Assembly: GCA_014803415.1 (NCBI GenBank) | Contig: JAAVBZ010000045.1 | Coordinates: forward strand, 186,001-250,000 | Direction: 5' to 3' | Length of the DNA stretch: 64,000 nt | DNA from: Lachnospiraceae bacterium | GTDB lineage: Bacteria > Bacillota > Clostridia > Lachnospirales > Lachnospiraceae | Part shown: piece by piece, positions 25,853-35,305 of the stretch | Layout: each line of letters starts with the position of its first letter | How positions within the stretch are numbered: the first letter of the stretch is position 1 | Made by a program: the position numbers and the translations under genes | The notes under the pieces: model-generated | Database searches by the model: none | Seen by the model: the letters and a program-made list of their open reading frames with translations, nothing else | What the model was told of the DNA's origin: nothing

Positions 25853-26600
25853 CTGAAATCTCCTTCCATAATAATGAAAAATAATTACCGAACTCCGGTG
25901 CATTTCTGGGTGCCAGAAGTGAATCATCCGGCAGCGATAAATGAATGGGAATTACCTTTTTAACCGTCGCCGGACGTTTCGAAAGAATGATGATCCGGTC
26001 GGCCAGAGAAATGGCTTCTGAAAGATCATGCGTGATCAGCAGGGCAGTGATGCCGGTAGCTTTAATGATCTTTCCGATATCGCCCGAAACGATCAGCCTG
26101 GTCTGATAATCCAGAGCGCTGAACGGCTCATCCAGAAGAAGCAGATCCGGTTCCATGATCATTGTACGGATCAAAGCAGCCCGCTGTTTCATTCCGCCGG
26201 AAAGTTCCCCCGGCTTTTTATCCTTAAATTTGTAAAGGCCATAATCATGTAACAGTTTTAATGCCAGTTCTTCTTTTTCCTTAGTCAGAGTTTTATTGAT
26301 CTCCGGTCCTAACAGGATGTTCTGCATAATAGTACGCCATTCAAAAAGATGGTCTTGTTGAAGCATATATCCAATCTTATTTTTGTTTTGGTCTGAGAGA
26401 CAGATTTCTCCGCTTTCAGGCTGGGTCAGACCGGCGATCATGGATAAAAGCGTGGATTTACCGCAGCCGCTGGGGCCTACTATCGCAACAAATTCTCCCC
26501 GGTCTATTTGAAATGATATATTATTTAAAGCCTGCGTTTCTCCGGTCAGATTGTGATAGGAAAAACATACATTCCGGCAGGTCAAAATAGGCTGATTCAT
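25827..26600 (-). CDS. ABC transporter ATP-binding protein, SsuB/TauB-like
   Basis: 257 residues. Walker A 'VGPSGCGKSTLLSMIAG', Q-loop 'GYMLQQDHLFEWRTI', signature 'ELSGGMKQRAALIRTM', Walker B 'LLLLDEPFSALD', H-loop 'LITHDLSEAISLADRI'. It energises the overlapping permease for import of an organic nitrogen, sulfur or pyrimidine compound. AGGAGGAAAAAATT precedes the ATG. The usual third member, a lipoprotein binding protein, is missing from this locus. Confidence 0.9.
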   Translation of the reverse strand: MNQPILTCRNVCFSYHNLTGETQALNNISFQIDRGEFVAIVGPSGCGKSTLLSMIAGLTQPESGEICLSDQNKNKIGYMLQQDHLFEWRTIMQNILLGPEINKTLTKEKEELALKLLHDYGLYKFKDKKPGELSGGMKQRAALIRTMIMEPDLLLLDEPFSALDYQTRLIVSGDIGKIIKATGITALLITHDLSEAISLADRIIILSKRPATVKKVIPIHLSLPDDSLLAPRNAPEFGNYFSLLWKEISDEYDPGTM

Positions 26601-26701
26601 AATTTTTTCCTCCTTCTATATTAATAGTCTATGAATAAAAAAATAATGTGTGTAATATATGATAGAATTTTTCCGGATAGAACCCGTTTCATATAAAAGG
26701 A

Positions 26702-26730
26702 TTGAAAACGCAAAAAAAATGTGATAGCAT
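26702..26730 (+). promoter_or_regulatory. promoter of argH
   Basis: TTGAAA (26702-26707), 17 bases, TAGCAT (26725-26730). The inverted repeat TTAAAT-GCAG-ATTTAA at 26730-26745 overlaps the expected start point and could be an operator; it only weakly resembles an arginine-repressor box. Confidence 0.5.
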
Positions 26731-26765
26731 TAAATGCAGATTTAATTTACTGGAGGAAATAAATT

Positions 26766-28175
26766 ATGGCACAGCTGTGGGGTGGACGTTTTACCAAACA
26801 GACAGATCAGATGGTATATGATTTTAATGCATCTATTTCTTTTGATAAACGTTTATTTAACCAGGATATAGAGGGAAGTATTGCGCATGTGATCATGCTT
26901 GCGAAACAGGGGATACTTACCGGAGAGGAAAAGGATTCTATTATTAAAGGGCTTACCGGGATCAGAAGCGATGTTGAAAACGGCAGCCTTTTGATCACCT
27001 CCAAATACGAGGATATACACAGTTTCGTAGAAGCTAATTTGATTGAAAGGATAGGAGATGCAGGAAAGAAACTGCATACCGGACGCAGCCGGAATGACCA
27101 GGTGGCACTTGATATGAAACTATATATCAGATCGGAAGTGCTGACAGTTACGGAACATTTAAAGGGGCTTCTTGAAACGCTGTTTCGTATAATGGAAGAA
27201 AATCTGACAACTTATATGCCGGGATTTACGCATATGCAGAAAGCGCAGCCGACCACGTTATCTCATCATATGGGAGCCTATTTTGAAATGTTTAAAAGAG
27301 ACGTTTTAAGGCTTCATGATATTTATAAGAGAATGAATTACAGTCCTCTTGGTTCAGGGGCTTTTGCCGGAACTACTTATCCGTTAGACAGGGCTTATTC
27401 AGCATTTTTAATGGGATTTGAAGGACCTACGCTTAACAGCATGGATTCAGTTGCAGACAGAGATTATCTGATCGAGTTTTTGTCTGCGCTTTCTACGATC
27501 ATGATGCATCTGAGCAGATTTTCAGAGGAAGTGATCATCTGGAATTCCAATGAATACCGCTTTGTTGAAATTGATGATGCATATTCTACAGGAAGCAGCA
27601 TCATGCCGCAGAAAAAGAATCCCGATATTGCAGAACTTGTCAGAGGTAAAACAGGCCGTGTATATGGTGCACTTGTAAGTCTCCTGACTACCATGAAGGG
27701 ACTGCCTCTTGCGTACAATAAAGACATGCAGGAAGATAAAGAGGTTACTTTTGATGCCATTGATACAGTAAAGAAAAGTCTGGTATTATTCACAGGCATG
27801 CTTGAAACCATGAAATTTAATGTTAAGACCATGGAAGTGAGCGCCATGAAAGGCTTTACCAATGCAACTGATGCTGCTGACTATCTGGTAAACCGTGGAG
27901 TACCTTTCAGAGATGCCCATGGAATTATAGGGCAGTTGGTATTATATTGTCTTGAAAAAGATACATCTATTGATGCACTTAGCATTGAAGAGTTAAAAGC
28001 GATCAGTCCGGTGTTTGAATCCGATGTTTATGATGCGGTCAGTCTTAAAACTTGTGTAGAAAAGAGACTTACCTTGGGTGCACCGGGGCAGAAAGCCATG
28101 GAAGAAGTTCTTCGTATTAACAGAGAATTCTTGGATCAATTGTGGATCAATGAAGATAAATCCCCGGATAAATAA
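26766..28175 (+). CDS. argH: argininosuccinate lyase
   Basis: 469 residues. It cleaves argininosuccinate to arginine and fumarate. Family signature 'GSSIMPQKKNPDIAELVRGK' with its catalytic Ser loop, plus 'LHTGRSRNDQVALDMKLYI' and 'YMPGFTHMQKAQPTTLSHHM'. The normal length is complete. argG is not adjacent, which is unusual in many genomes. A strong GGAGG lies before the ATG, with its own promoter. Confidence 0.97.
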   Translation: MAQLWGGRFTKQTDQMVYDFNASISFDKRLFNQDIEGSIAHVIMLAKQGILTGEEKDSIIKGLTGIRSDVENGSLLITSKYEDIHSFVEANLIERIGDAGKKLHTGRSRNDQVALDMKLYIRSEVLTVTEHLKGLLETLFRIMEENLTTYMPGFTHMQKAQPTTLSHHMGAYFEMFKRDVLRLHDIYKRMNYSPLGSGAFAGTTYPLDRAYSAFLMGFEGPTLNSMDSVADRDYLIEFLSALSTIMMHLSRFSEEVIIWNSNEYRFVEIDDAYSTGSSIMPQKKNPDIAELVRGKTGRVYGALVSLLTTMKGLPLAYNKDMQEDKEVTFDAIDTVKKSLVLFTGMLETMKFNVKTMEVSAMKGFTNATDAADYLVNRGVPFRDAHGIIGQLVLYCLEKDTSIDALSIEELKAISPVFESDVYDAVSLKTCVEKRLTLGAPGQKAMEEVLRINREFLDQLWINEDKSPDK

Positions 28176-28212
28176 TGCCGGGATTAGTATATAGAAAATG
28201 AGGAGAATGAAA

Positions 28213-29298
28213 ATGAGTGAAAAATTAAAAGTAGGTATTTTAGGCGGAACCGGAATGGTAGGACAGCGATTTATTTCGCTTTTGGAAGATCATCCCTGGT
28301 TTGAAGTAACAACCATTGCAGCAAGTCCCCGTTCAGCAGGCAAGACTTATGAAGAGGCAGTAGGCGACAGATGGAAAATGGCAACGCCTATGCCCGAAGC
28401 TGTTAAGAAGATCGTGGTCATGAATGTAAATGAGGTGGATGAAGTAGCTTCCCAGGTGGATTTTGTATTCAGCGCCGTAGATATGACCAAGGATGAGATC
28501 AAAAAGATTGAAGAAGCGTATGCAAAAACAGAAACACCGGTGGTCTCCAATAATTCAGCACATCGCTGGACACCCGATGTTCCCATGGTAGTACCGGAGA
28601 TCAATCCGGAACATTTTAAAGTAATTGAGGATCAAAAGAAGAGACTGGGAACAAAAAGAGGATTTGTTGCAGTTAAACCCAACTGTTCCATTCAAAGTTA
28701 CGCACCTGTGCTTACGGCATGGATGGAATTTGAACCCTATGAGGTTGTAGCTACGACTTACCAGGCTATTTCAGGAGCAGGCAAGACCTTTAAGGACTGG
28801 CCCGAAATGGTTGAGAATATTATTCCCTATATAGGCGGAGAAGAGGAAAAGAGCGAAAAAGAACCTTTGAGAATATGGGGCGAAGTTAAAGACGGCGTCA
28901 TCGTACCTGCAAAAGCACCGGTAATTACCTGCCAGTGTATCAGAGTACCGGTCTTAAATGGACATACAGCAGCGGTATTTGTTAAATTTAGAAAGAAACC
29001 AACCAAGGAGCAGTTGATTGAAAAACTGGTATCCTTCAAAGGAATTCCGCAGGAGCTTGAATTACCCAGTGCTCCCAGGCAGTTTATCCAGTATCTGGAA
29101 GATGACAACAGACCGCAGGTGAATCTGGATGTGGATTATGAAAACGGTATGGGCGTAAGTGTGGGACGTATTCGTGAAGACAGTGTATATGACTGGAAGT
29201 TTGTAGGTCTGTCTCACAATACTGTCCGCGGCGCTGCTGGAGGCGCAGTACTTTGTGCAGAATTATTGAAGGCTCAGGGATATATTGAAAAAAAATAA
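28213..29298 (+). CDS. asd: aspartate-semialdehyde dehydrogenase
   Basis: 361 residues from the ATG at 28213, because AGGAG at 28201 is ideally spaced for it; an earlier ATG at 28198 overlaps that site. It reduces aspartyl phosphate to the semialdehyde for lysine, threonine and methionine. Motifs: 'KVGILGGTGMVGQRFI', active-site Cys in 'VKPNCSIQSYAPVL', 'TYQAISGAGKTFKDWPEMVEN', and His in 'VLNGHTAAVFVKF'. It follows argH by 37 bases and may be cotranscribed. Confidence 0.96.
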   Translation: MSEKLKVGILGGTGMVGQRFISLLEDHPWFEVTTIAASPRSAGKTYEEAVGDRWKMATPMPEAVKKIVVMNVNEVDEVASQVDFVFSAVDMTKDEIKKIEEAYAKTETPVVSNNSAHRWTPDVPMVVPEINPEHFKVIEDQKKRLGTKRGFVAVKPNCSIQSYAPVLTAWMEFEPYEVVATTYQAISGAGKTFKDWPEMVENIIPYIGGEEEKSEKEPLRIWGEVKDGVIVPAKAPVITCQCIRVPVLNGHTAAVFVKFRKKPTKEQLIEKLVSFKGIPQELELPSAPRQFIQYLEDDNRPQVNLDVDYENGMGVSVGRIREDSVYDWKFVGLSHNTVRGAAGGAVLCAELLKAQGYIEKK

Positions 29299-29330
29299 TA
29301 ATTTCTTAAATTGATTTTGCAGAGGGAAAG

Positions 29331-30695
29331 ATGTTACTGGGACGTGCTTTAGAATTAGAAGAGTTGAATAGATATTATGACCGGGAAGGCAGTCAGACCG
29401 TGATTGTCTATGGAGAGAAAAATACCGGAAAAACATCATTGATCAATGAGTTTGTGAAGGATAAGTCGTTTTATTATTACAAAGCACGGTCGGCGTCTGA
29501 AAGAGAGCAGCGTTATCAATGGGGCAAAGAACTTGATCAGGATACGGATCATCATTTTTCTTATCCCACATATACAGAAATATTTCAGGCGCTTCCCTGT
29601 GATAACACAGTCAAAAAGGTAATTATTATAGATGAATTTCAATATATTGTAAAAGCCAGTAATGTTTTTATGAGGGAATTGGCAGAATATATGCACAGTT
29701 CCCTTAAAAATTCTGATGTTTTGATCATTTTATGCAGTTCTTCCATAGCATGGGTGGAGAACAGTATGATACCGATGATCAAAGCGGAGGATTATGAAGT
29801 TTCAGGCTGCTTAAGTATCAAAGAGCTTGCTTTTGAGTATATGGCGGACTATTTCCCGGGATTTAAGATCGGAAAGATTCTGGAAGCCTATGCAGTGCTT
29901 GGAGGATTTCCGGGACTATGGATCTACTTTGATGATAAACTGAGTGTTAAAGAAAATATATGTAAAAATGTTCTTGATAAGGCAGGGGCGCTTCATGAAG
30001 AAGGTCCGCATATTGTGGAGGCAGAACTTCGGGAAACCGGGATTTATAATACCATCCTGGCTTCCATTGCTGCAGGAAATCATAAGCTAAACGATCTGTA
30101 TCTTCATACCGGTTTTTCCAGGGCCAAGATCAGTGTATATCTGAAAAATCTGATAGAGCTTCAGCTGGTAACAAAAATAACATCATATGATACCGAAGGA
30201 AAAGAAAATGTGAAGAAAGGTTTTTATAATATTAAAAATAATATTGTGAATTTTTACTTTACATTTATCTATCCTCATTTAAGCCGGTTTGAAAGCATGC
30301 ATGCACAGGATTTCTACAATGATTTTGTGGGGCCGTATTTTAAAACTTATGTTTCGGAATACTTTAAGAGAATCTGCGTTCAATGCATGAAACAATGGAA
30401 TAAATCAGGCAGACTCCCCATAAAAGCAGTAGATTTTGAAGAATGGACAGGAAAATCTGTCCGTATTGATTTTCTTTTAAGGGGAGAAAATGGGGAATCC
30501 ATTATCGGATTATGTAATTTTGAAAAAACAGTGATGTGTTATGAGGATTATAAAAAATTGTTTTTGGATGCCGAGAAAGCAGGTATCCATGTGGATTATG
30601 TTTATTTATTCTCTGCCAGCAGATTTGATGAAAAATTAAATCTGGAAGCTAAGATCAAGAGAAATCTGAAATTAATAACAATGGAAGAAATGTAA
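29331..30695 (+). CDS. AAA-type ATPase with C-terminal DUF234 nuclease-like domain
   Basis: 454 residues. P-loop 'VYGEKNTGKTSLINEF' near residue 25, Walker B 'VIIIDEFQYI', sensor-like 'LIILCSSSIAWVENSM'. A winged-helix part follows ('HTGFSRAKISVYLKNLIEL'). The C-terminal ~110 residues match DUF234 ('FYFTFIYPHLSRFE', 'RIDFLLRGENGESIIGLCNF'), which resembles a PD-(D/E)XK nuclease-like fold. This group is common in archaea and anaerobic bacteria and its role is unknown. Its stop shares one base with the topB start, so the two are translationally coupled, suggesting a DNA-related task. Confidence 0.85.
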   Translation: MLLGRALELEELNRYYDREGSQTVIVYGEKNTGKTSLINEFVKDKSFYYYKARSASEREQRYQWGKELDQDTDHHFSYPTYTEIFQALPCDNTVKKVIIIDEFQYIVKASNVFMRELAEYMHSSLKNSDVLIILCSSSIAWVENSMIPMIKAEDYEVSGCLSIKELAFEYMADYFPGFKIGKILEAYAVLGGFPGLWIYFDDKLSVKENICKNVLDKAGALHEEGPHIVEAELRETGIYNTILASIAAGNHKLNDLYLHTGFSRAKISVYLKNLIELQLVTKITSYDTEGKENVKKGFYNIKNNIVNFYFTFIYPHLSRFESMHAQDFYNDFVGPYFKTYVSEYFKRICVQCMKQWNKSGRLPIKAVDFEEWTGKSVRIDFLLRGENGESIIGLCNFEKTVMCYEDYKKLFLDAEKAGIHVDYVYLFSASRFDEKLNLEAKIKRNLKLITMEEM

Positions 30696-32731
30696 TGGGT
30701 AAAAACTTATTTATAGCAGAAAAGCCAAGTGTTGCAAGGGAATTTGCAAAGGCTTTACAATTAAATACCAGTAACAGAGACGGTTATATTGAATCAAATG
30801 ATGCGATCGTTACCTGGTGCGTGGGACATCTTGTGACTATGAGTTATCCTGAAGTCTATGATGAAAAGTATAAAAGATGGTCATTGGAAACGATACCGTT
30901 TATTCCCAAAGAGTTCAAATATGAAGTCATAGAAAATGTAAAAAAGCAATTTCAGATCGTGAGCGGTCTTCTCAACAGGGAAGATGTAGATACCATATAT
31001 GTCTGTACCGACTCGGGACGTGAGGGAGAATATATCTATCGTCTGGTGGAACAGCAGGCTCATGTGAAAGGAAAGAAAAGAAAAAGAGTCTGGATCGATT
31101 CTCAGACGGAAGAAGAAATACGACGGGGAATCAGGGAAGCCAAGGATCTTTCCGCGTATGATAATCTGGGAACAGCCGCATATCTTCGTGCCAAAGAAGA
31201 TTATCTGATGGGGATCAATTTTTCCAGAGTTCTTACTTTGAAATATGGAAACAGCATTAAATCTTACTTAAAAGCGGACAGGGCAGTGGTCTCTGTAGGC
31301 CGTGTTATGACCTGCGTACTTGGCATGGTAGTCAGGCGGGAACGGGAGATCAGAGAGTTTGTTAAGACTCCTTTTTACCGGGTCATCCTCAAGGAAGAAT
31401 TTGACGGTAAAAGTTTTGACTGTGAATGGAAAGCCGTTGAAAATACCAGATATTTCGGATCTGCGCTGCTTTATAAGGAAAATGGATTTAAGGAGCAGAA
31501 AAGTGCTCAGGAATTGATCGATTTCTTAAAGGCTGCCCCCAGGGAAGATGCAGTGGTTGAAGCCCTGGATAAGAAAAAAGAAACCAAAAATCCGCCTCTT
31601 TTATATAATCTGGCAGAATTACAAAATGACTGCTCTAAATATTTTAAAATAAGTCCTGACGAAACACTTCGTATCGCGCAGGAACTGTATGAAAAGAAAA
31701 TGACCACTTATCCCAGAACCGATGCCAGAGTACTTTCAACTGCGGTTTCCAAGGAGATTTATAAAAATATCAAGGGTCTTACCGGTTATGTAAAAGTCAG
31801 TGAAGCTGCCGGTCATGTTTTAAGTGACGGCAGCTATAAAAATATTGCTAGGACCAGATATGTAAATGATAAGCAGATCACAGATCATTACGCTATCATA
31901 CCTACGGGGCAGGGACTTAATAATCTGAATTCTTTAAATCCTACGGCAGCCAAGGTATATGAAATTATTGCAAGACGGTTTTTGAGTATTTTTTATCCTC
32001 CTGCAATTTACAGAAAAGTAAGCCTGACCTTATCCCTAAAAAACGAAAAGTTTTTTGCAAATTTTAAAGTATTAGAGGAAGAAGGATACCTGTGCGTTTC
32101 CGGTTTTTCATTTGCAAAGAAAAAGGCTGAGGCCGGCAATTCCGAAAGTAAGCAGGGTGAAGGCGGCAGCGATGAGGGTGACGAGCAGACTGAAAGCTTT
32201 GACAGGAATTTTATGGAGGCGCTGAATAAGCTGAAAAAAGGAGCAAAGCTTTCCATGGGCGAGCTTTTCATTAAGGAAGGCGAGACTTCCCCTCCCAAGC
32301 GTTATAATTCGGGATCCATGATACTTACCATGGAAAATGCAGGACAGTTCATCGAAGATGAAGAACTTCGCGCCCAGATAAAGGGCAGCGGGATCGGAAC
32401 AAGTGCAACGAGAGCCGAGATCCTGAAAAAACTTATCAATATCCGGTATCTTGCACTAAATAAGAAGACACAGATCATTACGCCTACTTTAATGGGGGAA
32501 ATGATCTATGAGGTAGTAGATAATTCCATACGTCCGCTGCTCGATCCGGCACTTACTGCCAGCTGGGAAAAGGGCCTTACTATGGTGGCAGAGGGAACGA
32601 TCACGGAAGAAGAGTATATGAAAAAACTGGATGATTTTGTTTCCAGACGAACGAATATCGTGAAGCAGCTGAACAATCAGTCATCTTTGAACAGGCAGTT
32701 TGGCGAGGCTTCGAAAAACTATAAAAAATAA
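30695..32731 (+). CDS. topB: DNA topoisomerase III (type IA)
   Basis: 678 residues. It cuts one DNA strand through an active-site Tyr, here Tyr339 in 'MTTYPRTDARVLS', to unlink DNA. The TOPRIM domain is at the N terminus ('LFIAEKPSVAREFAKAL', 'VYVCTDSGREGEYIYRL' region with DxxxE acidic residues), and 'YLRAKEDYLMGINFSRVLT' follows. The C-terminal 'TENAGQ'-like element reads 'TMENAGQFIEDEELRAQIKG'. A Ser/Gly/Glu-rich insertion at ~480-505 is unusual. No C-terminal zinc fingers are seen. Overlap with the DUF234 ATPase implies joint expression. Confidence 0.94.
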   Translation: MGKNLFIAEKPSVAREFAKALQLNTSNRDGYIESNDAIVTWCVGHLVTMSYPEVYDEKYKRWSLETIPFIPKEFKYEVIENVKKQFQIVSGLLNREDVDTIYVCTDSGREGEYIYRLVEQQAHVKGKKRKRVWIDSQTEEEIRRGIREAKDLSAYDNLGTAAYLRAKEDYLMGINFSRVLTLKYGNSIKSYLKADRAVVSVGRVMTCVLGMVVRREREIREFVKTPFYRVILKEEFDGKSFDCEWKAVENTRYFGSALLYKENGFKEQKSAQELIDFLKAAPREDAVVEALDKKKETKNPPLLYNLAELQNDCSKYFKISPDETLRIAQELYEKKMTTYPRTDARVLSTAVSKEIYKNIKGLTGYVKVSEAAGHVLSDGSYKNIARTRYVNDKQITDHYAIIPTGQGLNNLNSLNPTAAKVYEIIARRFLSIFYPPAIYRKVSLTLSLKNEKFFANFKVLEEEGYLCVSGFSFAKKKAEAGNSESKQGEGGSDEGDEQTESFDRNFMEALNKLKKGAKLSMGELFIKEGETSPPKRYNSGSMILTMENAGQFIEDEELRAQIKGSGIGTSATRAEILKKLINIRYLALNKKTQIITPTLMGEMIYEVVDNSIRPLLDPALTASWEKGLTMVAEGTITEEEYMKKLDDFVSRRTNIVKQLNNQSSLNRQFGEASKNYKK

Positions 32732-32740
32732 GGAGCAGAT

Positions 32741-33406
32741 ATGGAACAGTTTAAGATCAGTAACCTTTATAATCTGGAAGAGACTATTGCATCGGAACTT
32801 ATGATGCAGGCCGAATATCCATGGGAACTGCTTCCCCGGATAAGTGCGTTTATTTTAGAGCTGGGTGACAAGCTTCCGAAAGATAAATTTACGGAAGTGA
32901 AAGAGCATGTCTGGGTGGCAAATTCTGCGGTGGTAGCCCCCAGTGCATACATTAACGGTCCGGCCATTATTGATGAAGAAGCGGAAATAAGACACTGCGC
33001 TTTTATCAGAGGGAATGCTATCGTGGGAAAAGGCGCTGTAGTGGGCAATTCTACGGAACTTAAGAATGTGATCCTTTTTAATAAAGTACAGGTTCCCCAT
33101 TATAATTATGTGGGCGACAGTATTTTGGGGTTTAAAGCACATATGGGAGCAGGTTCCATTACTTCCAATGTGAAGAGTGATAAGACACTTGTTGTGGTCA
33201 AAAACGGAGAGGAAAAAGCAGAGACGGGACTTAAGAAATTCGGCGCTATGCTGGGAGACAATGTGGAAGTTGGATGTAACAGCGTATTAAATCCTGGCAC
33301 AGTGATCGGAAGAAATTCCAATGTCTATCCTACCTCTATGGTACGCGGCTGTATCCCTGAGGGAAGCATCTATAAGAATCAGGGTGAAATTGCCGCTAAG
33401 CAGTAA
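32741..33406 (+). CDS. left-handed beta-helix (hexapeptide repeat) protein, GlmU-C-like acyltransferase
   Basis: 221 residues. From about residue 70 the sequence has hexapeptide repeats ('AVVAPSAYINGPAIIDEEA', 'FIRGNAIVGKGAVVGNSTEL', 'DNVEVGCNSVLNPGTVIGRN') that build a left-handed beta helix, as in the acetyltransferase half of GlmU. There is no pyrophosphorylase domain, so the frequent label 'UDP-N-acetylglucosamine pyrophosphorylase' would be misleading. 'VPHYNYVGDSILG' resembles the His loop of the GlmU acetyltransferase site. It follows topB by nine bases. The substrate is unknown. Confidence 0.82.
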   Translation: MEQFKISNLYNLEETIASELMMQAEYPWELLPRISAFILELGDKLPKDKFTEVKEHVWVANSAVVAPSAYINGPAIIDEEAEIRHCAFIRGNAIVGKGAVVGNSTELKNVILFNKVQVPHYNYVGDSILGFKAHMGAGSITSNVKSDKTLVVVKNGEEKAETGLKKFGAMLGDNVEVGCNSVLNPGTVIGRNSNVYPTSMVRGCIPEGSIYKNQGEIAAKQ

Positions 33407-33505
33407 CAGTTCAGTCTTTTTATCTGAAGTGAATAAAAATTGTCAAAAATACTGGATTTTTCAACCAAATTATGAGAAAATATATGACGATAGAAGTTGT
33501 GAAAG

Positions 33506-33526
33506 TTAACAAATTTATTTTGTTAA
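33506..33526. repeat. inverted repeat upstream of the NifU-like gene
   Basis: TTAACAAA (33506-33513) and TTTGTTAA (33519-33526) form a perfect 8-bp inverted repeat with a 5-base centre, about 35 bases before the ATG. It may be a regulator site. The arms have Rex-like bases but not the Rex order or spacing. Confidence 0.45.
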
Positions 33527-33560
33527 TAAATAATATCTACATATTGAAAGGAGTATTCAC

Positions 33561-34253
33561 ATGATTTATTCAAAAGAAGTTGAAGAAATGTGTACAGTAG
33601 CACAGGGTGTTCATCATGGCTGTGCGCCGATTCCCGAAGAAGCAAAGTGGGTTCAGGCTAAAAAAGTGGAAGACATTTCCGGTTTAACGCATGGTGTAGG
33701 CTGGTGTGCACCTCAGCAGGGTGCCTGCAAACTTACCCTGAACGTAAAAGAGGGAATTATCCAGGAAGCATTGGTTGAGACCATAGGCTGTTCCGGTATG
33801 ACTCATTCCGCAGCTATGGCCGCTGAAATCCTTCCCGGTTTAACTGTTATGGAAGCATTAAATACAGACCTTGTATGTGATGCCATCAATACAGCTATGA
33901 GAGAATTATTCTTACAGATCGTATACGGACGTACGCAGAGTGCTTTCTCTGAAGATGGTCTTCCTATCGGAGCCGGCCTTGAAGATCTTGGTAAAGGACT
34001 CAGAAGCCAGGTTGGTACTATGTATGGTACATTAAAGAAAGGTCCTCGTTATCTTGAAATGGCAGAAGGCTATGTAACAGGTATTGCACTTGATGCTGAC
34101 AACGAGATCATTGGTTATAAATTTGTTAACTTTGGCAAGATGACAGACTTCATCAAGAAGGGTGATGACCCTGCTACTGCATATGAGAAATCATGCGGAC
34201 AGTACGGCCGTGTAGATGATGCTGTTAAGATCATCGACCCGAGAAAAGAATAA
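33561..34253 (+). CDS. NifU/IscU-like iron-sulfur scaffold-family protein, partner of GGGtGRT protein
   Basis: 230 residues. The central part resembles IscU/NifU N-terminal scaffolds: 'GACKLTLNVKEGIIQEALVE', 'TIGCSGMTHSAAMAAEILPG', with Cys residues also in 'VAQGVHHGCAPIP' and 'GVGWCAPQQGACK'. Compared with IscU the second cysteine motif is altered (GCSGMT instead of GCGSAI) and extra N- and C-terminal segments are present. Scaffolds assemble Fe-S clusters, but here the altered motif makes the role uncertain. A strong AAAGGAG precedes the ATG. The next gene starts 18 bases later and encodes a GGGtGRT protein, a fixed pairing in many anaerobes as I recall. Confidence 0.85.
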   Translation: MIYSKEVEEMCTVAQGVHHGCAPIPEEAKWVQAKKVEDISGLTHGVGWCAPQQGACKLTLNVKEGIIQEALVETIGCSGMTHSAAMAAEILPGLTVMEALNTDLVCDAINTAMRELFLQIVYGRTQSAFSEDGLPIGAGLEDLGKGLRSQVGTMYGTLKKGPRYLEMAEGYVTGIALDADNEIIGYKFVNFGKMTDFIKKGDDPATAYEKSCGQYGRVDDAVKIIDPRKE

Positions 34254-34271
34254 TATAGGAGGAATGATAAA

Positions 34272-35282
34272 ATGGCATTATTTGAATCATATGAAAGAAG
34301 AATTGATAAAATCACTTCTGTTTTAAACTCTTACGGCATTTCTTCTATTGAAGAGGCTGAAAAAATCACAAAGGATGCTGGCCTTAACGTATATGATCAG
34401 GTTAAGAAGATCCAGCCCATTTGTTTTGAAAATGCCTGCTGGGCTTATACAGTAGGTGCAGCGATCGCTATTAAGAAAGACTGCAGAAAAGCTGCTGATG
34501 CAGCCGCAGCAATCGGTGAAGGTCTTCAGGCTTTCTGTATCCCCGGTTCCGTAGCTGATACACGTAAAGTAGGTCTTGGTCATGGTAACCTTGGTAAGAT
34601 GCTTCTTGAAGAAGAGACAGACTGTTTTGCATTCCTTGCAGGACATGAATCTTTTGCAGCTGCAGAAGGTGCTATCGGTATTGCAGAGAAAGCGAACAAA
34701 GTTCGTCAGAAGCCTCTCCGTGTTATTCTGAACGGTCTTGGAAAAGACGCAGCAAAGATCATTTCCAGAATTAACGGATTTACCTTCGTTGAGACCGAAT
34801 ATGATCCTTATACAAACACCGTAAATGAAGTTTCACGTAAGGCTTACTCAGAAGGCCTTCGTGCTAAAGTTAACTGCTATGGTGCAAATTCCGTTTCTGA
34901 AGGCGTTGCTATCATGTGGAAAGAAAATGTAGATGTTTCCATTACCGGTAACTCTACCAACCCTACAAGATTCCAGCATCCCGTTGCAGGTACATACAAG
35001 AAAGAAAGAATTGAAGCCGGAAAGAAATATTTCTCAGTAGCATCAGGCGGTGGTACAGGACGTACACTTCATCCGGATAACATGGCTGCAGGTCCCGCTT
35101 CCTATGGTTTTACAGATACATTGGGACGTATGCATTCAGATGCACAGTTCGCAGGTTCTTCTTCCGTTCCTGCCCATGTTGAAATGATGGGACTGATCGG
35201 TATGGGAAATAACCCTATGGTCGGCGCTACCGTAGCTGTAGCAGTTGCTGTACAGGAAGCTGCTGACGCAGGTAAGTTCTAA
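34272..35282 (+). CDS. GGGtGRT protein of unknown function
   Basis: 336 residues. It carries the naming motif 'VASGGGTGRTLHPDNMAAGP' near residues 255-275, 'GLGHGNLGKMLLEEETDCFA' and 'GSSSVPAHVEMMGLIGMGNN'. No signal peptide or membrane segment; Cys residues are few ('KKDCRKAA', 'FENACWA', 'VNCYG'). It is always, to my knowledge, found beside a NifU-like protein in anaerobic bacteria and archaea. The reaction is unknown; the glycine-rich motif suggests nucleotide or phosphate binding. AGGAGG is at a good distance before the ATG and a strong terminator follows, so the pair is a self-contained unit. Confidence 0.9.
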   Translation: MALFESYERRIDKITSVLNSYGISSIEEAEKITKDAGLNVYDQVKKIQPICFENACWAYTVGAAIAIKKDCRKAADAAAAIGEGLQAFCIPGSVADTRKVGLGHGNLGKMLLEEETDCFAFLAGHESFAAAEGAIGIAEKANKVRQKPLRVILNGLGKDAAKIISRINGFTFVETEYDPYTNTVNEVSRKAYSEGLRAKVNCYGANSVSEGVAIMWKENVDVSITGNSTNPTRFQHPVAGTYKKERIEAGKKYFSVASGGGTGRTLHPDNMAAGPASYGFTDTLGRMHSDAQFAGSSSVPAHVEMMGLIGMGNNPMVGATVAVAVAVQEAADAGKF

Positions 35283-35305
35283 AAATTGAATTTTAAATTG
35301 TGAAA

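Noticed and set aside
33495-33515. A Rex redox-regulator site (TTGTGAAAGTTAACAA) before the NifU-like gene
   Set aside because: The half sites look right, but only two bases separate them instead of the four expected for Rex, so I report only the nearby inverted repeat.
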